Source: Candidatus Sedimenticola sp. (ex Thyasira tokunagai)
Lineage (GTDB): Bacteria > Pseudomonadota > Gammaproteobacteria > Chromatiales > Chromatiaceae
Direction of reading: 5' to 3'
DNA: 64,000 bases
Assembly: GCA_037318855.1 (NCBI GenBank)
Contig: CP134874.1
Coordinates: forward strand, 4,341,001-4,405,000
Part shown: in pieces, positions 1 through 8,669 of the stretch
How the letters are laid out: every line of letters begins with the position of its first letter
Numbering within the stretch: position 1 is the stretch's first letter
The notes under the pieces: model-generated
Told to the model about the DNA's origin: nothing
Seen by the model: the letters and a program-made list of their open reading frames with translations, nothing else
Database searches by the model: none
Translations under genes and position numbers: made by a program

Positions 1-1568
1 GCGAGTACCAGTTCCGGATTGGCACCGGGGCGATTGTCGGCAAGGGAGAGCCGACGGCTGCGACTGAGTAAAGACTCAAGCACCGCTACAGCGGTCTCCA
101 GGTCGGTACCGTTACGGAATAGCCCAACCCTCTCCATCATGATCGACTCCATCTCTTTTTTCAGCTCGACGGCACTCTCTCCACCCTCGCGATCGCAAAG
201 CTGCTGTAGTCGCCGCCGCTCTCTGGCAACAAACGTCTCTGCCAGGGAGACAGAGGGATTCAGCCCCCCTTTTTCATCCTCGCAGAAATCGGCGACATAC
301 TCAGAGACCAACATACCGCTGACCACGGTCTCCGCCACTGAGTTGCCCCCCAGGCGGTTGAAACCATGCATATCCCAGCAGGCGACTTCACCACAGGCGA
401 ACAGCCCCTTGAGCCAAGGGCTCTCCCCCCGGTAATCGGTTCTGATGCCGCCCATGGAGTAGTGCTGGGTGGGGCGCACCGGTATCCACTCCTTAGCGGG
501 ATCGATACCGAGGAAGTAGTTACATATATCCTTCACTTCACGTAATTTTTTATCTATATGGGCAGCACCGAGGACAGTAATATCCAGCCACAGGTGGTCA
601 CCGTAGGGGCTCTCCACCCCTTTACCGGCACGCATGTGCTCGGCCATGCGACGGGAAACCACATCGCGGGAGGCGAGCTCCTTCTTCTCCGGCTCGTAGT
701 CTGGCATGAAGCGGTGTCCATCTTTGTCTCGCAGCAGGCCGCCATCACCCCGACACCCTTCTGTGACCAAAATACCTGCCGGCACGATGGCCGTGGGGTG
801 AAACTGTACCGCCTCCAGATTAGCCAGTGGAGCAACACCAGTCTCCAGCGCCAGCGCCTGCCCTATACCCTCGTTAATCACCGCATTGGTTGAGACACCA
901 TATATCCGCCCATAACCACCGGTTGCCATGACGCAGGCCTTAGCCAGATAGGCACTCAATTCACCACTGATCAGATCACGAACAACTGCACCATGACAGC
1001 GCTTCCCGTCATGAATAAGCGCCACCGCCTCTTTGCGCTCGTGCACCGGCACCTCTTCAGCGTTGGCCCTGTCACCAAGCGCATAGAGCATGGCGTGGCC
1101 GGTGCCGTCGGAGGTATAGCAGGTACGCCACTTTTTGGTGCCGCCAAAGTCCCTCGCAGTGATCAGGCCGTGGGCCCGGTCCTGAGCGGTCAGCGTCTCT
1201 CTCTGACCGCCAATAACCACCTCATGGTCACCTCTGGTTACGCGATTCCAGGATACGCCCCAGGCGGCAAGCTCACGCACCGCCTTCGGCGCCATATGAG
1301 TGAACAGTCGCGCCACCTCCTGATCACAACCCCAGTCGCTGCCACGCACCGTGTCCTGAAAGTGGACATCCTCGTTATCTCCCGTCCCCTTGACGCAGTT
1401 ACCGAGGCTCGCCTGCATGCCGCCCTGAGCCGCCACCGAGTGGGAGCGCTTGGCAGGCACCAGTGACAATACCAGCGTCTCTAATCCCCGGCGTTTGACA
1501 CCAATGGCGGTGCGCATACCGGCAAGGCCGCCACCAATCACCAGTACATCGGTATAGACCACTTTCAT
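1..1568 (-). CDS. frdA: Fumarate reductase flavoprotein subunit FrdA (C-terminus beyond window)
   Basis: Catalytic flavoprotein of membrane quinol:fumarate reductase (or succinate dehydrogenase), interconverting fumarate and succinate. The visible 522 residues begin MKVVYTDVLVIGGGLAG, a Rossmann FAD site. The segment SHSVAAQGG near residues 42-50 holds the histidine that carries covalent FAD in this family. Further on come SDWGCDQEVARLF and the FHPTAIV segment. The start ATG overlaps the frdC stop codon in an ATGA, so translation is probably coupled. Order frdC then frdA matches the Wolinella-type frdCAB operon rather than E. coli frdABCD or sdhCDAB; frdB should lie beyond the left edge. The reading frame is open to base 1. 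Direction of catalysis cannot be read from the sequence. Confidence 0.9.
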   Translation of the reverse strand, partial: MKVVYTDVLVIGGGLAGMRTAIGVKRRGLETLVLSLVPAKRSHSVAAQGGMQASLGNCVKGTGDNEDVHFQDTVRGSDWGCDQEVARLFTHMAPKAVRELAAWGVSWNRVTRGDHEVVIGGQRETLTAQDRAHGLITARDFGGTKKWRTCYTSDGTGHAMLYALGDRANAEEVPVHERKEAVALIHDGKRCHGAVVRDLISGELSAYLAKACVMATGGYGRIYGVSTNAVINEGIGQALALETGVAPLANLEAVQFHPTAIVPAGILVTEGCRGDGGLLRDKDGHRFMPDYEPEKKELASRDVVSRRMAEHMRAGKGVESPYGDHLWLDITVLGAAHIDKKLREVKDICNYFLGIDPAKEWIPVRPTQHYSMGGIRTDYRGESPWLKGLFACGEVACWDMHGFNRLGGNSVAETVVSGMLVSEYVADFCEDEKGGLNPSVSLAETFVARERRRLQQLCDREGGESAVELKKEMESIMMERVGLFRNGTDLETAVAVLESLLSRSRRLSLADNRPGANPELVL

Positions 1569-2308
1569 TGATGCGCCTCCACCCAGGCGGGTGTATAAAG
1601 CTCACCCTCATGGGGGGCGTGTTCAATACCGATCTTCACAAAGGCACTAAGGGTTGTCAGGCCGAGAATCAGGAAGAAGCTGGTCAGCGCCCACTTCATC
1701 CGCTTCAGTCGCCGGCGCGTCTGTTCGGGGTCAGCTGCGGAAAACCAGCCCCACTTCACCGCCAGACGATAGAGACCCACCACACCATGGAGCTCTACGG
1801 CAAACAGCAGCAGCAGATAAAGCGGCCAGAGGCGACCGCTCCAGACTCTGTCGGCAGAGGCGTAGGGACCAATCAGTTCAGGCTGGGAGAGCATAATGTA
1901 GAGATGTGCCGGGGCGAGAAAAAACATCAGGAAGCCGGTAACAACCTGCACCATCCATAGGTTGGTGTCGGTATGACCCATCCGCCCCATATGCAGCCAG
2001 AAGCCCTGGTACTGACGCCAGCTGTCGGGAAACTTGCGCAGTGCCAGCAGGGCATGAACCAACAATAACAGTAATACCGCAGCGACGAATAGACTCACCA
2101 GAAGAGGCAGTGGGTAACCGAGGAAGAAGTAGCCTTCAAAGAAGCGCGCCATTCTCCAAAACGCATCCTTACCAATAAGGATGGAGGAGACAAAGAACAT
2201 GTGCAGCCACATAAACAGGGCGAGCAACAGACCAGTGGCACTCTGCAACAGATCGAGACGTGCAGGCCAGGTTGAAAGTTTTTTCTTTGACGCCGTCTTG
2301 ATCGACAT
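1565..2308 (-). CDS. frdC: Fumarate reductase cytochrome b subunit FrdC
   Basis: Membrane anchor of a dihaem quinol:fumarate reductase, about 247 residues with five hydrophobic helices. Histidines in WLHMFF, LLVHALL, APAHLYI and ELHGVVG fit the four axial haem ligands of the Wolinella FrdC family. The glutamate two residues before the last histidine corresponds to the E-pathway glutamate described for the Wolinella enzyme. I prefer ATG 2308, preceded by GGAGG 11 bases upstream; an in-frame start at 2353 would add 15 residues and run into the upstream DUF4124 gene. The 3' end overlaps frdA by 4 bp. Confidence 0.85.
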   Translation of the reverse strand: MSIKTASKKKLSTWPARLDLLQSATGLLLALFMWLHMFFVSSILIGKDAFWRMARFFEGYFFLGYPLPLLVSLFVAAVLLLLLVHALLALRKFPDSWRQYQGFWLHMGRMGHTDTNLWMVQVVTGFLMFFLAPAHLYIMLSQPELIGPYASADRVWSGRLWPLYLLLLFAVELHGVVGLYRLAVKWGWFSAADPEQTRRRLKRMKWALTSFFLILGLTTLSAFVKIGIEHAPHEGELYTPAWVEAHQ

Positions 2309-2340
2309 TCTTCTTGGAACCTCCGGTTGACCCAACGGGG

Positions 2341-2853
2341 TCAATCGCACCACCGCTCGACCGATTTTTTTATCCGCTTGATGGTTGCCGCATGATCCTC
2401 TTTGGAGAGCATTTTGCGGCTACCGTCAGCCTGAGGCTCATAGATCCCCGATGCATTCTGATACTCCCGCAGCTGATCTTTTGCATAGATGCACCTGACC
2501 TCCAGCTCATGAGCCTCTTTTTTCTTCTTCGCTGCCGCTTCCTGTTTTGCCTCACGATCCTGGCGATAACTGTCCAGCAGCCTCTGCTGCAACTGTTTAC
2601 GTTCCGCCTCAGTTCGCACCCCGTCTTTCCGGTCACCATTTTCCAACTGGCGGATTTTAACCTGTTTGGTTTTCTGGCCCGGCGGTTGGCGGTCGGTGAA
2701 ATGAACTTTGCCGTTTTCGTCAACCCAACGATAGACGCCGGCTGTCACCGTGGGGCTAGCCACAATCACTATGCAGAGAAAAGCCAGAAACCCCGTAATG
2801 CAACGGCGTACCGGCACAGACAAGCGTGGAAAACTCCGGTTAATCGAAATCAT
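2341..2853 (-). CDS. DUF4124 domain protein, exported
   Basis: About 170 residues if translation starts at ATG 2853. A hydrophobic N-terminal stretch (FLAFLCIVIVASPTVTAG) looks like a signal peptide. The DUF4124 motif follows: YRWVDENGKVHFTDRQPP, a small domain found at the N-terminus of many proteobacterial envelope proteins. The rest is charged and probably helical, with a lysine/alanine-rich stretch (REAKQEAAAKKKKEAHE). The start lies inside the end of the diguanylate cyclase gene (14-bp overlap), so the two may be co-translated. A further upstream ATG at 2874 is possible. Function of the family is not known. Confidence 0.7.
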   Translation of the reverse strand: MISINRSFPRLSVPVRRCITGFLAFLCIVIVASPTVTAGVYRWVDENGKVHFTDRQPPGQKTKQVKIRQLENGDRKDGVRTEAERKQLQQRLLDSYRQDREAKQEAAAKKKKEAHELEVRCIYAKDQLREYQNASGIYEPQADGSRKMLSKEDHAATIKRIKKSVERWCD

Positions 2854-3514
2854 CAAATAGTGCACTCTTCTCATCCTTGCTAACCTGTCCAGCCGGCCTG
2901 GCTTCATCCAGAGCGGTATGTTCAACACGATTTCGCCCCCCCTCCTTTGCCTGATAGAGCAGCGCATCAGCTTCCTGAATAAAGGCGTCTGAGGTCATTT
3001 TTCTGCTTCTGCCATAGACGCTCACCCCCATACTGACGGTCACAGAAAAACGCTCACTCCCGAGCTCTATCGGAGTATCTGCAATCGCCCGTCGCAACCG
3101 CTCAGCCACAGTGATGGCACGAGGCAGAGGCGTTGCTGGAAGAATAAGAGCAAACTCCTCGCCACCATAACGGCAGGGAAGATCCACCCGGCGCAACAGC
3201 TGCCCGATTATATCTGCGGTCTGACGTAGCACTTGGTTACCCACCTCATGACCCCAAGTATCATTAACACCCTTGAAATGGTCCAGGTCGAACATTACCA
3301 GGGAGGTGGGGTGGCCACTGCGGCGGGTACGTTCCAGCTCCTGCTCCAGAGCCAGAAGAAAGTAGCGGTAGTTGAAGAGGCCGGTGAGCGTATCGGTATG
3401 CACCAAACCCTCGAGCTCATTGGTGCGAAGACGCAGCGCCATCAGCTCATCAATATGCCGACACTCGCTCTCATCCAGCGGACACTGAGGTTTTTGCTCG
3501 TCGCTACTATCCAT
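2840..3514 (-). CDS. GGDEF diguanylate cyclase
   Basis: 224-residue soluble diguanylate cyclase, making c-di-GMP from two GTP. After about 45 N-terminal residues comes a complete GGDEF domain: DTLTGLFNYRYF, FDLDHFKGVNDTWGHEVGN (metal and substrate residues) and the active-site loop YGGEEF. The allosteric RxxD inhibition site is present five residues before the loop (RRVD-LPCRY-GGEEF), so product feedback is expected. No sensor domain or membrane segment is visible; the short N-terminus may dimerise. It probably heads the transcription unit with the DUF4124 gene. Confidence 0.9.
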   Translation of the reverse strand: MDSSDEQKPQCPLDESECRHIDELMALRLRTNELEGLVHTDTLTGLFNYRYFLLALEQELERTRRSGHPTSLVMFDLDHFKGVNDTWGHEVGNQVLRQTADIIGQLLRRVDLPCRYGGEEFALILPATPLPRAITVAERLRRAIADTPIELGSERFSVTVSMGVSVYGRSRKMTSDAFIQEADALLYQAKEGGRNRVEHTALDEARPAGQVSKDEKSALFDDFD

Positions 3515-3588
3515 TACCTGTAAGGATATGATTGGCCCGATTTAGATTCTACGGAACTTCCGGAAAGTTTACACCCTTATCACCATGC

Positions 3589-3613
3589 AAAAAAACGGGC
3601 GCCTAGGCACCCG
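3589..3613 (-). terminator. Rho-independent terminator of glnK-amtB
   Basis: Reading the minus strand, CGGGTGCC-TA-GGCGCCCG forms an 8-bp stem (one G-T pair) followed by seven T. It lies about 50 bases after the amtB stop. A second perfect 8-bp stem, CCTGAATC/GATTCAGG at 3627-3646, lies between the stop codon and this terminator. Confidence 0.8.
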
Positions 3614-3660
3614 CCCTTCCCATCCACCTGAATCCGTCGATTCAGGTTTTCGATGCTCTC

Positions 3661-4959
3661 TTACATGCTGGAACCCTTGGAACCGGTAAATTCAGGATAG
3701 GCTTCCATTCCACACTCACCGATATCGACGCCTTCATACTCCTCCTCTTCGCTGACGCGGATCCCCACCACCGCCTTGATGGCGAGCCAGACTATGAAGC
3801 TGACACTGAAGACCCATACCAGGATGGTGAGCATACCCACCAGCTGACCGACAAAGGTTGCACCGATATTGGTCAGGGGTACTGCCATCAGACCCCAGAT
3901 ACCGACCACGCCGTGAACCGAAATCGCACCGACAGGATCATCGATACGCAGCTTATCGAGAGTGATAATGGAGAAGACCACTAGTGCACCGCCAACACCA
4001 CCAATCAGTGTCGCCATCAAAGGTGTAGGAGTGGAAGGCTCGGCAGTGATTGCCACTAGGCCTGCCAGAGCTCCGTTGAGGGCCATGGTTAGATCAGCCT
4101 TACCAAACAGAATGCGTGCAACGGTCAGTGCAGCAATAACACCACCGGCGGCGGCGGCATTGGTGTTGACGAAGACCATAGCCACCGAGTTGGCGCTGGC
4201 CACGTCACCCAGCTTCAGCACCGAACCACCGTTGAAGCCGAACCAGCCCATCCACAAGATAAAGGTACCGAGTGCCGCCAGCGGCATGTTGGCACCAGGG
4301 ATGGCACGTACCTCACCGTTGAGGCCGTACTTGCCCTTTCTGGCACCCAGCAGCAGCACACCGGCCAGCGCTGCAGAGGCACCGGCAAGGTGAACGATAC
4401 CGGAGCCTGCAAAGTCGGAGAAGCCAAAATCATCACCCAGGTTATAGAGACCGAAGACTGACGCTCCACCCCAGGTCCACGCACCCTCCATCGGGTAGAT
4501 GAAAGCGGTCATCACCACCGCAAACAGGGCAAAGGCCCAAAGTTTCATGCGCTCAGCCACTGCGCCTGAAACTATCGACATGGCGGTGGCGACGAATACC
4601 ACCTGAAAAAAGAAGTCGGAGGCGTCAGAGTAGACAGAGTCTCCACCGAAGCCCGCCTCTTTTGAGGCGGCCAAAACAGTTGAAGTCAACGCATCGGCAG
4701 TTTCGGCACCATCAAGCGCTATGCCACTGAGAAACATCCCACCGCCATACATAATCTGATAACCCACAACCAGGTAGGCGCTGCAGGCGATAGAAAACAG
4801 CAGAATATTCTTGGTTAGAATCTCTGTTGTGTTCTTGGCGCGGACAAGACCGGCTTCCAGCATGGCAAAGCCTGCGGCCATCCACATCACCAGCGCACCC
4901 ATAACCAAAAAGTAAAAGGTGTCGATGGCGTACTGTAGTTCAAAAATATGGTTTTCCAT
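3661..4959 (-). CDS. amtB: Ammonium transporter AmtB
   Basis: 432-residue Amt/Rh channel with about eleven membrane helices. Family hallmarks seen are WMAAGFAMLEAGLVRAKN near the N-terminus, the AGSGIVHLAGASAALAG segment with its pore histidine, and ISVHGVVGIWG with the second pore histidine. There is no cleavable signal peptide, as in several proteobacterial homologues. It sits 424 bp downstream of glnK on the same strand, the usual GlnK-AmtB pair in which uridylyl-free PII plugs the channel. The gap holds a large palindrome (5121-5386) that may change expression relative to glnK. Confidence 0.95.
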   Translation of the reverse strand: MENHIFELQYAIDTFYFLVMGALVMWMAAGFAMLEAGLVRAKNTTEILTKNILLFSIACSAYLVVGYQIMYGGGMFLSGIALDGAETADALTSTVLAASKEAGFGGDSVYSDASDFFFQVVFVATAMSIVSGAVAERMKLWAFALFAVVMTAFIYPMEGAWTWGGASVFGLYNLGDDFGFSDFAGSGIVHLAGASAALAGVLLLGARKGKYGLNGEVRAIPGANMPLAALGTFILWMGWFGFNGGSVLKLGDVASANSVAMVFVNTNAAAAGGVIAALTVARILFGKADLTMALNGALAGLVAITAEPSTPTPLMATLIGGVGGALVVFSIITLDKLRIDDPVGAISVHGVVGIWGLMAVPLTNIGATFVGQLVGMLTILVWVFSVSFIVWLAIKAVVGIRVSEEEEYEGVDIGECGMEAYPEFTGSKGSSM

Positions 4960-5120
4960 TGTTCAAATCCCTAAAAACTCAACAAAAGATCACTCATGCG
5001 ACAGATAAATCTATCGACATTTTCAAAGGCGTTTAGCCTTTAAGATGAGATAATCGGGGAACCGCGTTTCGCGACTCCGCTTTAGAAACATCCCAAGGAC
5101 AGGTGTTTCCAGGCGCTAGT

Positions 5121-5386
5121 TAGTGGGCCATGCGGAAAATTCGGTAACCCACAGCCAGTTCACAAGCCGGGTTGGCAAGGCGCACGAGTGCAGGACTGGC
5201 CGTAGCCAATTCAAACGAGTGCAACACCGCCAACCCGGCTTGTGGAATGGCCCGGAGGGAGCCCGCTAAGAGGCCAATGCTGCGTTGCGCACCTTGGAAA
5301 GGGCTTGCCATTCCCTGCGGTACGCGCCTTACCTTGGCCTCTTAGCGGGGCTCTGTGAGTTACCGAACTTCCCGCATGGCCCACTA
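5121..5386. repeat. 266-bp three-way-junction palindrome between glnK and amtB
   Basis: Outer arms 5121-5147 and 5360-5386 are inverted repeats matching at 25 of 27 positions. Inside are two further perfect 16-bp hairpins: 5161-5176 with 5229-5244, and 5262-5277 with 5334-5349. Together they would fold as a stem carrying two side arms, like a cloverleaf with one arm missing. The outer right arm contains the glnK stop codon (5384-5386 read on the minus strand). No second copy was noticed in this window. Confidence 0.75.
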
Positions 5387-5722
5387 GAGCGCCTCAGCAC
5401 CAGCCTCACCGGTACGAATACGAACTACTTGTTCGAGACTGGAGACAAATATTTTGCCGTCACCGATCTTGCCGGTCTTGGCCGCCTGAGTGATGGCTTC
5501 AATCAACTGATCGACCATATCGGAACTAACTGCCACCTCAACCTTGATCTTCGGCAGAAAGTCGACCACATACTCAGCACCACGGTAGAGCTCTGTATGT
5601 CCCTTTTGACGTCCAAAACCTTTGACCTCGACCACAGTGATGCCGGAGACGCCTATATCAGACATCGCCTCCCGGACATCATCCAGCTTGAATGGCTTAA
5701 TGATTGCTGTAACCAGTTTCAT
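5384..5722 (-). CDS. glnK: Nitrogen regulatory protein PII (GlnK/GlnB)
   Basis: 112-residue PII signalling protein beginning MKLVTAIIKPFKLDDVREA. The T-loop with the uridylylation tyrosine is visible (HTELYRGAEYVVDFLPK), as is the C-terminal GDGKIFVSSLEQVVRIRTGE. PII binds ATP, ADP and 2-oxoglutarate and controls AmtB and nitrogen regulators. Pairing with amtB and the sigma-54 promoter upstream favour GlnK over GlnB. ATG 5722 matches the family length exactly; the longer open frame upstream reads into a mobile element and should be ignored. The stop codon lies within the palindrome at 5121-5386. Confidence 0.93.
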   Translation of the reverse strand: MKLVTAIIKPFKLDDVREAMSDIGVSGITVVEVKGFGRQKGHTELYRGAEYVVDFLPKIKVEVAVSSDMVDQLIEAITQAAKTGKIGDGKIFVSSLEQVVRIRTGEAGAEAL

Positions 5723-5748
5723 CAGATCTCTCCTGTCATTACGCTTTA

Positions 5749-5987
5749 ACCTAGAATCCTCAGTTGGGCAGGGTGGAGAGTGCACTTGCGGAGGTGCAGT
5801 ACAAGGCACAACGACGAGGAATAGTTGTTCTATTCCAAGGAGTTGTAACGCCGTAATGCGCCACCGTAAGTGTGCTATCCGCCCTGCAGCGTGATTCACC
5901 CTGAGAGTGAAATAGGCGGTCGCAGTCAATGCAATTAAAATCAATGTGTTGCTCGTAGAATGAAGCGGCCAACTGAGGATTCTAGGT
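5749..5987. mobile_element. TIR element copy 1 (MITE-like, 239 bp, subfamily A)
   Basis: Begins ACCTAGAATCCTCAGTT and ends with its inverse AACTGAGGATTCTAGGT. Flanked by TTA on both sides (5746-5748 and 5988-5990), consistent with a 3-bp target duplication. It has no coding capacity. It lies between the glnK start codon and the putative sigma-54 promoter, so it would be transcribed as part of the glnK leader. Confidence 0.85.
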
Positions 5988-6053
5988 TTAATACAGTTGG
6001 CTGTTCATCGCCCAGCAAATTGGGAACTACCCAATCATTGATAGGCGATATAC

Positions 6054-6069
6054 TGCAGCTCTCATGCCA
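6054..6069 (-). promoter_or_regulatory. Putative sigma-54 promoter of glnK-amtB
   Basis: Minus-strand reading TGGCAT-GAGAG-CTGCA matches the -24/-12 consensus TGGCAC-N5-TTGCA at 9 of 11 positions, with GG and GC correctly spaced. Transcription would start near 6043 and run through element copy 1 before reaching glnK. Confidence 0.6.
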
Positions 6070-6146
6070 AAACATTTTTCTACTTTATATTCAAAGTGTT
6101 ATGATATTTCGTAGAAAAAACATCGCTTTTATGTAGCAGCAACGGG

Positions 6147-6163
6147 CGCACCCGTTTGGTGCA
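6147..6163. promoter_or_regulatory. NtrC-like enhancer site
   Basis: CGCACC-CGTTT-GGTGCA differs by one base in its arms from the NtrC consensus TGCACC-N5-GGTGCA. It lies about 80-105 bp upstream of the putative -24/-12 element, a typical enhancer distance. A weaker half-matching sequence follows at 6175-6191. Confidence 0.6.
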
Positions 6164-6340
6164 CCACCCCCTTTTGCACCAGAAATGGACAGCCGTTCGC
6201 AATAGATCACTCCTGCAATCACACCCATTTCATGAACGGCTCCCGGGGAAAGCGATGTAACCTGCCTAGCGCAACAAGAACGCGCTCTGGCGAAGTGGAA
6301 AAAAATAGACATACAGGGCCGGCCCGGCTATGGTTCGCCC

Positions 6341-6589
6341 ATGATTGATCCAAAACTATTTGATGACCTTGCCAAGCGCGTCGCCGGCAATGTACCTACC
6401 GGTCTGCAGTTCCTTCAGGAGGATATGCAGAAAAATCTTCGCTCCGCCCTGGAGTCAGCCCTCACCCACCTTGACCTGGTTACCCGTGAAGAGTTTGAGG
6501 TGCAGCAGGCGGTGCTGGCACGCACCCGGGAAAAACTGGAGCGGCTGGAGGCACAGGTGACCGAGATGGAGAGAGAGGCCGGTAAATAA
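6341..6589 (+). CDS. ubiK: UbiK accessory factor (YqiC/BMFP family)
   Basis: 82-residue protein starting MIDPKLFDDLAKRVAG. It matches the BMFP/YqiC family, renamed UbiK for its role in aerobic ubiquinone biosynthesis with UbiJ. The C-terminal half is a predicted coiled coil (REEFEVQQAVLARTREKLERL), the trimerising region of the family. No ubiJ is seen nearby. comM follows 248 bp downstream, an arrangement seen in many proteobacteria. Confidence 0.88.
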   Translation: MIDPKLFDDLAKRVAGNVPTGLQFLQEDMQKNLRSALESALTHLDLVTREEFEVQQAVLARTREKLERLEAQVTEMEREAGK

Positions 6590-6837
6590 CCGACCTGTTT
6601 ACAGCCAGGCGGTAGCGGAGTGCAGAGCTCGCAAAGCAGGTACAGCGAGGCTTCGCTTGTATGCTGCCGCTGGGTGGATTGCGGTGCGGTTCGTAAGCTA
6701 GCCGGCAACCTGTAGAGGTGGCACGGCCTGATTAAGAAATCGACAACCCGCCGGCAAAAAAAATCGCTTCATTCCTTCCCCGTGATTGCTTATAGTGTTC
6801 CTCACTGCAGCAAGCAAATGTTCCACGGAAGGTAACC

Positions 6838-8352
6838 ATGCCCCTCGCTACTCTCTATAGCCGTGCCCGCACCGGCATTAGCGCCCCGCTGGTGACGGTC
6901 GAGGTCCACCTCACCAACGGTCTCCCCTCACTCTCCATGGTCGGCCTGCCGGAGATGGCGGTAAAGGAGAGTAAAGACCGGGTGCGCGGGGCATTGCTCA
7001 ACTCCCGCTTCGAGTTCCCTCCCAAACGCACCACCATCAACCTCGCCCCGGCAGACCTGCCGAAAGAGGGTGGGCGCTTCGATCTTGCCATCGCCCTCGG
7101 CATCCTTGCCGCCTCCGGCCAGATTCCGCTGCAAGTGCTGTCCGGCTATGAGTTTCTTGGTGAACTGGCACTCTCCGGTGAGCTGCGGCCGGTAAAAGGT
7201 GTACTACCGGTGGCGCTGGCAGCACGAGAGGCGGGGCGTTCCCTGATTCTACCGACGGCGAGTGCCGCTGAGGCGGCCCTGGTTGAAGGTGTTAAAGTCT
7301 TTCCCGCCGATCACCTACTGGAAGTGTGTGACCATCTGATTAAGGGTAATAGGCTGCAAGCGGCTACTCCGGAAAATATCCCTCCCCTCACCCTTTACCA
7401 TCCCGACCTGGCAGATGTCCGCGGCCAACACCACGCCAGACGCGCCCTGGAGGTTGCCGCCGCCGGCGGCCACAGCCTGCTGATGATCGGCCCGCCCGGT
7501 ACCGGAAAGTCGATGCTGGCAAGCCGACTGCCCGGTATCCTGCCGGAGATGAGTGAAGATGAGGCACTGGAAACCGCAGCGATCCTCTCCGTCAGCAACC
7601 GTGGATTCGATATCGATGACTGGCGCAAAAGACCCTTTCGCACACCTCACCACACCGCTTCCGGTGTGGCATTGGTGGGAGGAGGCAGCAATCCACGCCC
7701 CGGAGAGATATCCCTGGCTCATAACGGTGTGATGTTTCTCGATGAGCTGCCGGAGTTTGACCGCAAGGTACTGGAGGTGCTGCGTGAGCCATTGGAGAGT
7801 GGTTGCATCACAATCTCCCGCGCTGCCCGGCAGGAGGAGTTTCCCGCCGCTTTTCAGCTAATCTCAGCCATGAATCCCTGCCCCTGCGGTTATCACGGCG
7901 ACAGCAGCGGTAAAAGAGATTGCCGCTGCACTGCCGATCAGGTGCTGCGCTACCGCAATCGCATCTCCGGTCCGCTCCTTGATCGTATTGATATGCATGT
8001 TGAGGTGCCAATGCTGTCACCAGAGATGCTGAGTAGCGATTCTGGAGAAAATGCCGAGGGCAGCACTATTGTGCGTAAGCGTGTAGCGGTAGCAAGGCAG
8101 AGGCAACTGCAGCGCAGTGACTGTGCCAATAGCCAACTCCAAGGCAAACAGCTGGAGCAGAGCTGCACACTTACCAACGAAGGGCGCACCCTGGCCCAGC
8201 GCGCTATGGAACAGCTGGGGCTCTCTGCCCGCGCCTATCACCGTATCCTGCGGCTGGCCCGCACCCTGGCCGATATGGCCGGGCACGACGCCATACAGCC
8301 AAACCATATCAGCGAGGCGGTAGGCTATCGCCGTCTCGATAGACAGAACTGA
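6838..8352 (+). CDS. comM: ComM/YifB magnesium-chelatase-like AAA+ ATPase
   Basis: 504 residues, full length for ComM/YifB. Order: N-terminal ChlI-like domain (VEVHLTNGLPSLSMVGLPE), AAA+ core with Walker A GPPGTGKS near residue 218 and Walker B MFLDELPEF, then a cysteine-containing NPCPCGYHGD loop and a C-terminal ARAYHRILRLARTLADM domain. ComM is a hexameric helicase that promotes branch migration of incoming DNA during natural transformation in Vibrio and relatives. Its presence with pilU further on is compatible with competence but does not prove it. Confidence 0.93.
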   Translation: MPLATLYSRARTGISAPLVTVEVHLTNGLPSLSMVGLPEMAVKESKDRVRGALLNSRFEFPPKRTTINLAPADLPKEGGRFDLAIALGILAASGQIPLQVLSGYEFLGELALSGELRPVKGVLPVALAAREAGRSLILPTASAAEAALVEGVKVFPADHLLEVCDHLIKGNRLQAATPENIPPLTLYHPDLADVRGQHHARRALEVAAAGGHSLLMIGPPGTGKSMLASRLPGILPEMSEDEALETAAILSVSNRGFDIDDWRKRPFRTPHHTASGVALVGGGSNPRPGEISLAHNGVMFLDELPEFDRKVLEVLREPLESGCITISRAARQEEFPAAFQLISAMNPCPCGYHGDSSGKRDCRCTADQVLRYRNRISGPLLDRIDMHVEVPMLSPEMLSSDSGENAEGSTIVRKRVAVARQRQLQRSDCANSQLQGKQLEQSCTLTNEGRTLAQRAMEQLGLSARAYHRILRLARTLADMAGHDAIQPNHISEAVGYRRLDRQN

Positions 8353-8407
8353 TTTTCACTGCGCCGAAGTAAAGAAATTCCGATATCTGTCGATCTCCCT
8401 TGTATGA

Positions 8408-8646
8408 TCCTAGAAACCGCAGTTGACCGCTCCATTCTGAGGCTAAGTTACTGATATGAGAATCAGTGATATCAATATACACTTTCACCTGCCGGGTGAA
8501 CCACGCTACGGGGTGAATTGCACGCTTGCAGCGGCGCATGGCGGCGTTACAACTCCTTGCAATAAAACAACTATTACGTGTCGCTGTGCCTTGCCATGCA
8601 CCACCGCAAACGCACACGTCACCCCGTCCAACTGCGGATTCTAGGA
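8408..8646. mobile_element. TIR element copy 2 (MITE-like, 239 bp, subfamily B, inverted)
   Basis: Begins TCCTAGAAACCGCAGTTG and ends CAACTGCGGATTCTAGGA, in the opposite orientation to copy 1. Left flank is TGA (8405-8407), right flank TGG (8647-8649), so the 3-bp duplication is matched at two of three bases. The terminal A plus the following TG makes an ATG at 8646 that is in frame with the MotY-like gene. Confidence 0.85.
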
Positions 8647-8669
8647 TGGTCCTTTGGAGAAAAAACATC

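Noticed and set aside
5723..5944. Upstream extension of glnK
   Set aside because: It reads through element copy 1, and the PII family starts exactly at MKLVTAIIKPFKL.
6175..6191. Second NtrC site
   Set aside because: Only the left half matches; the right arm has several mismatches.
8526..8669. N-terminal extension of the MotY-like gene
   Set aside because: These codons come from TIR element copy 2; a good ribosome site and a signal peptide support ATG 8670.
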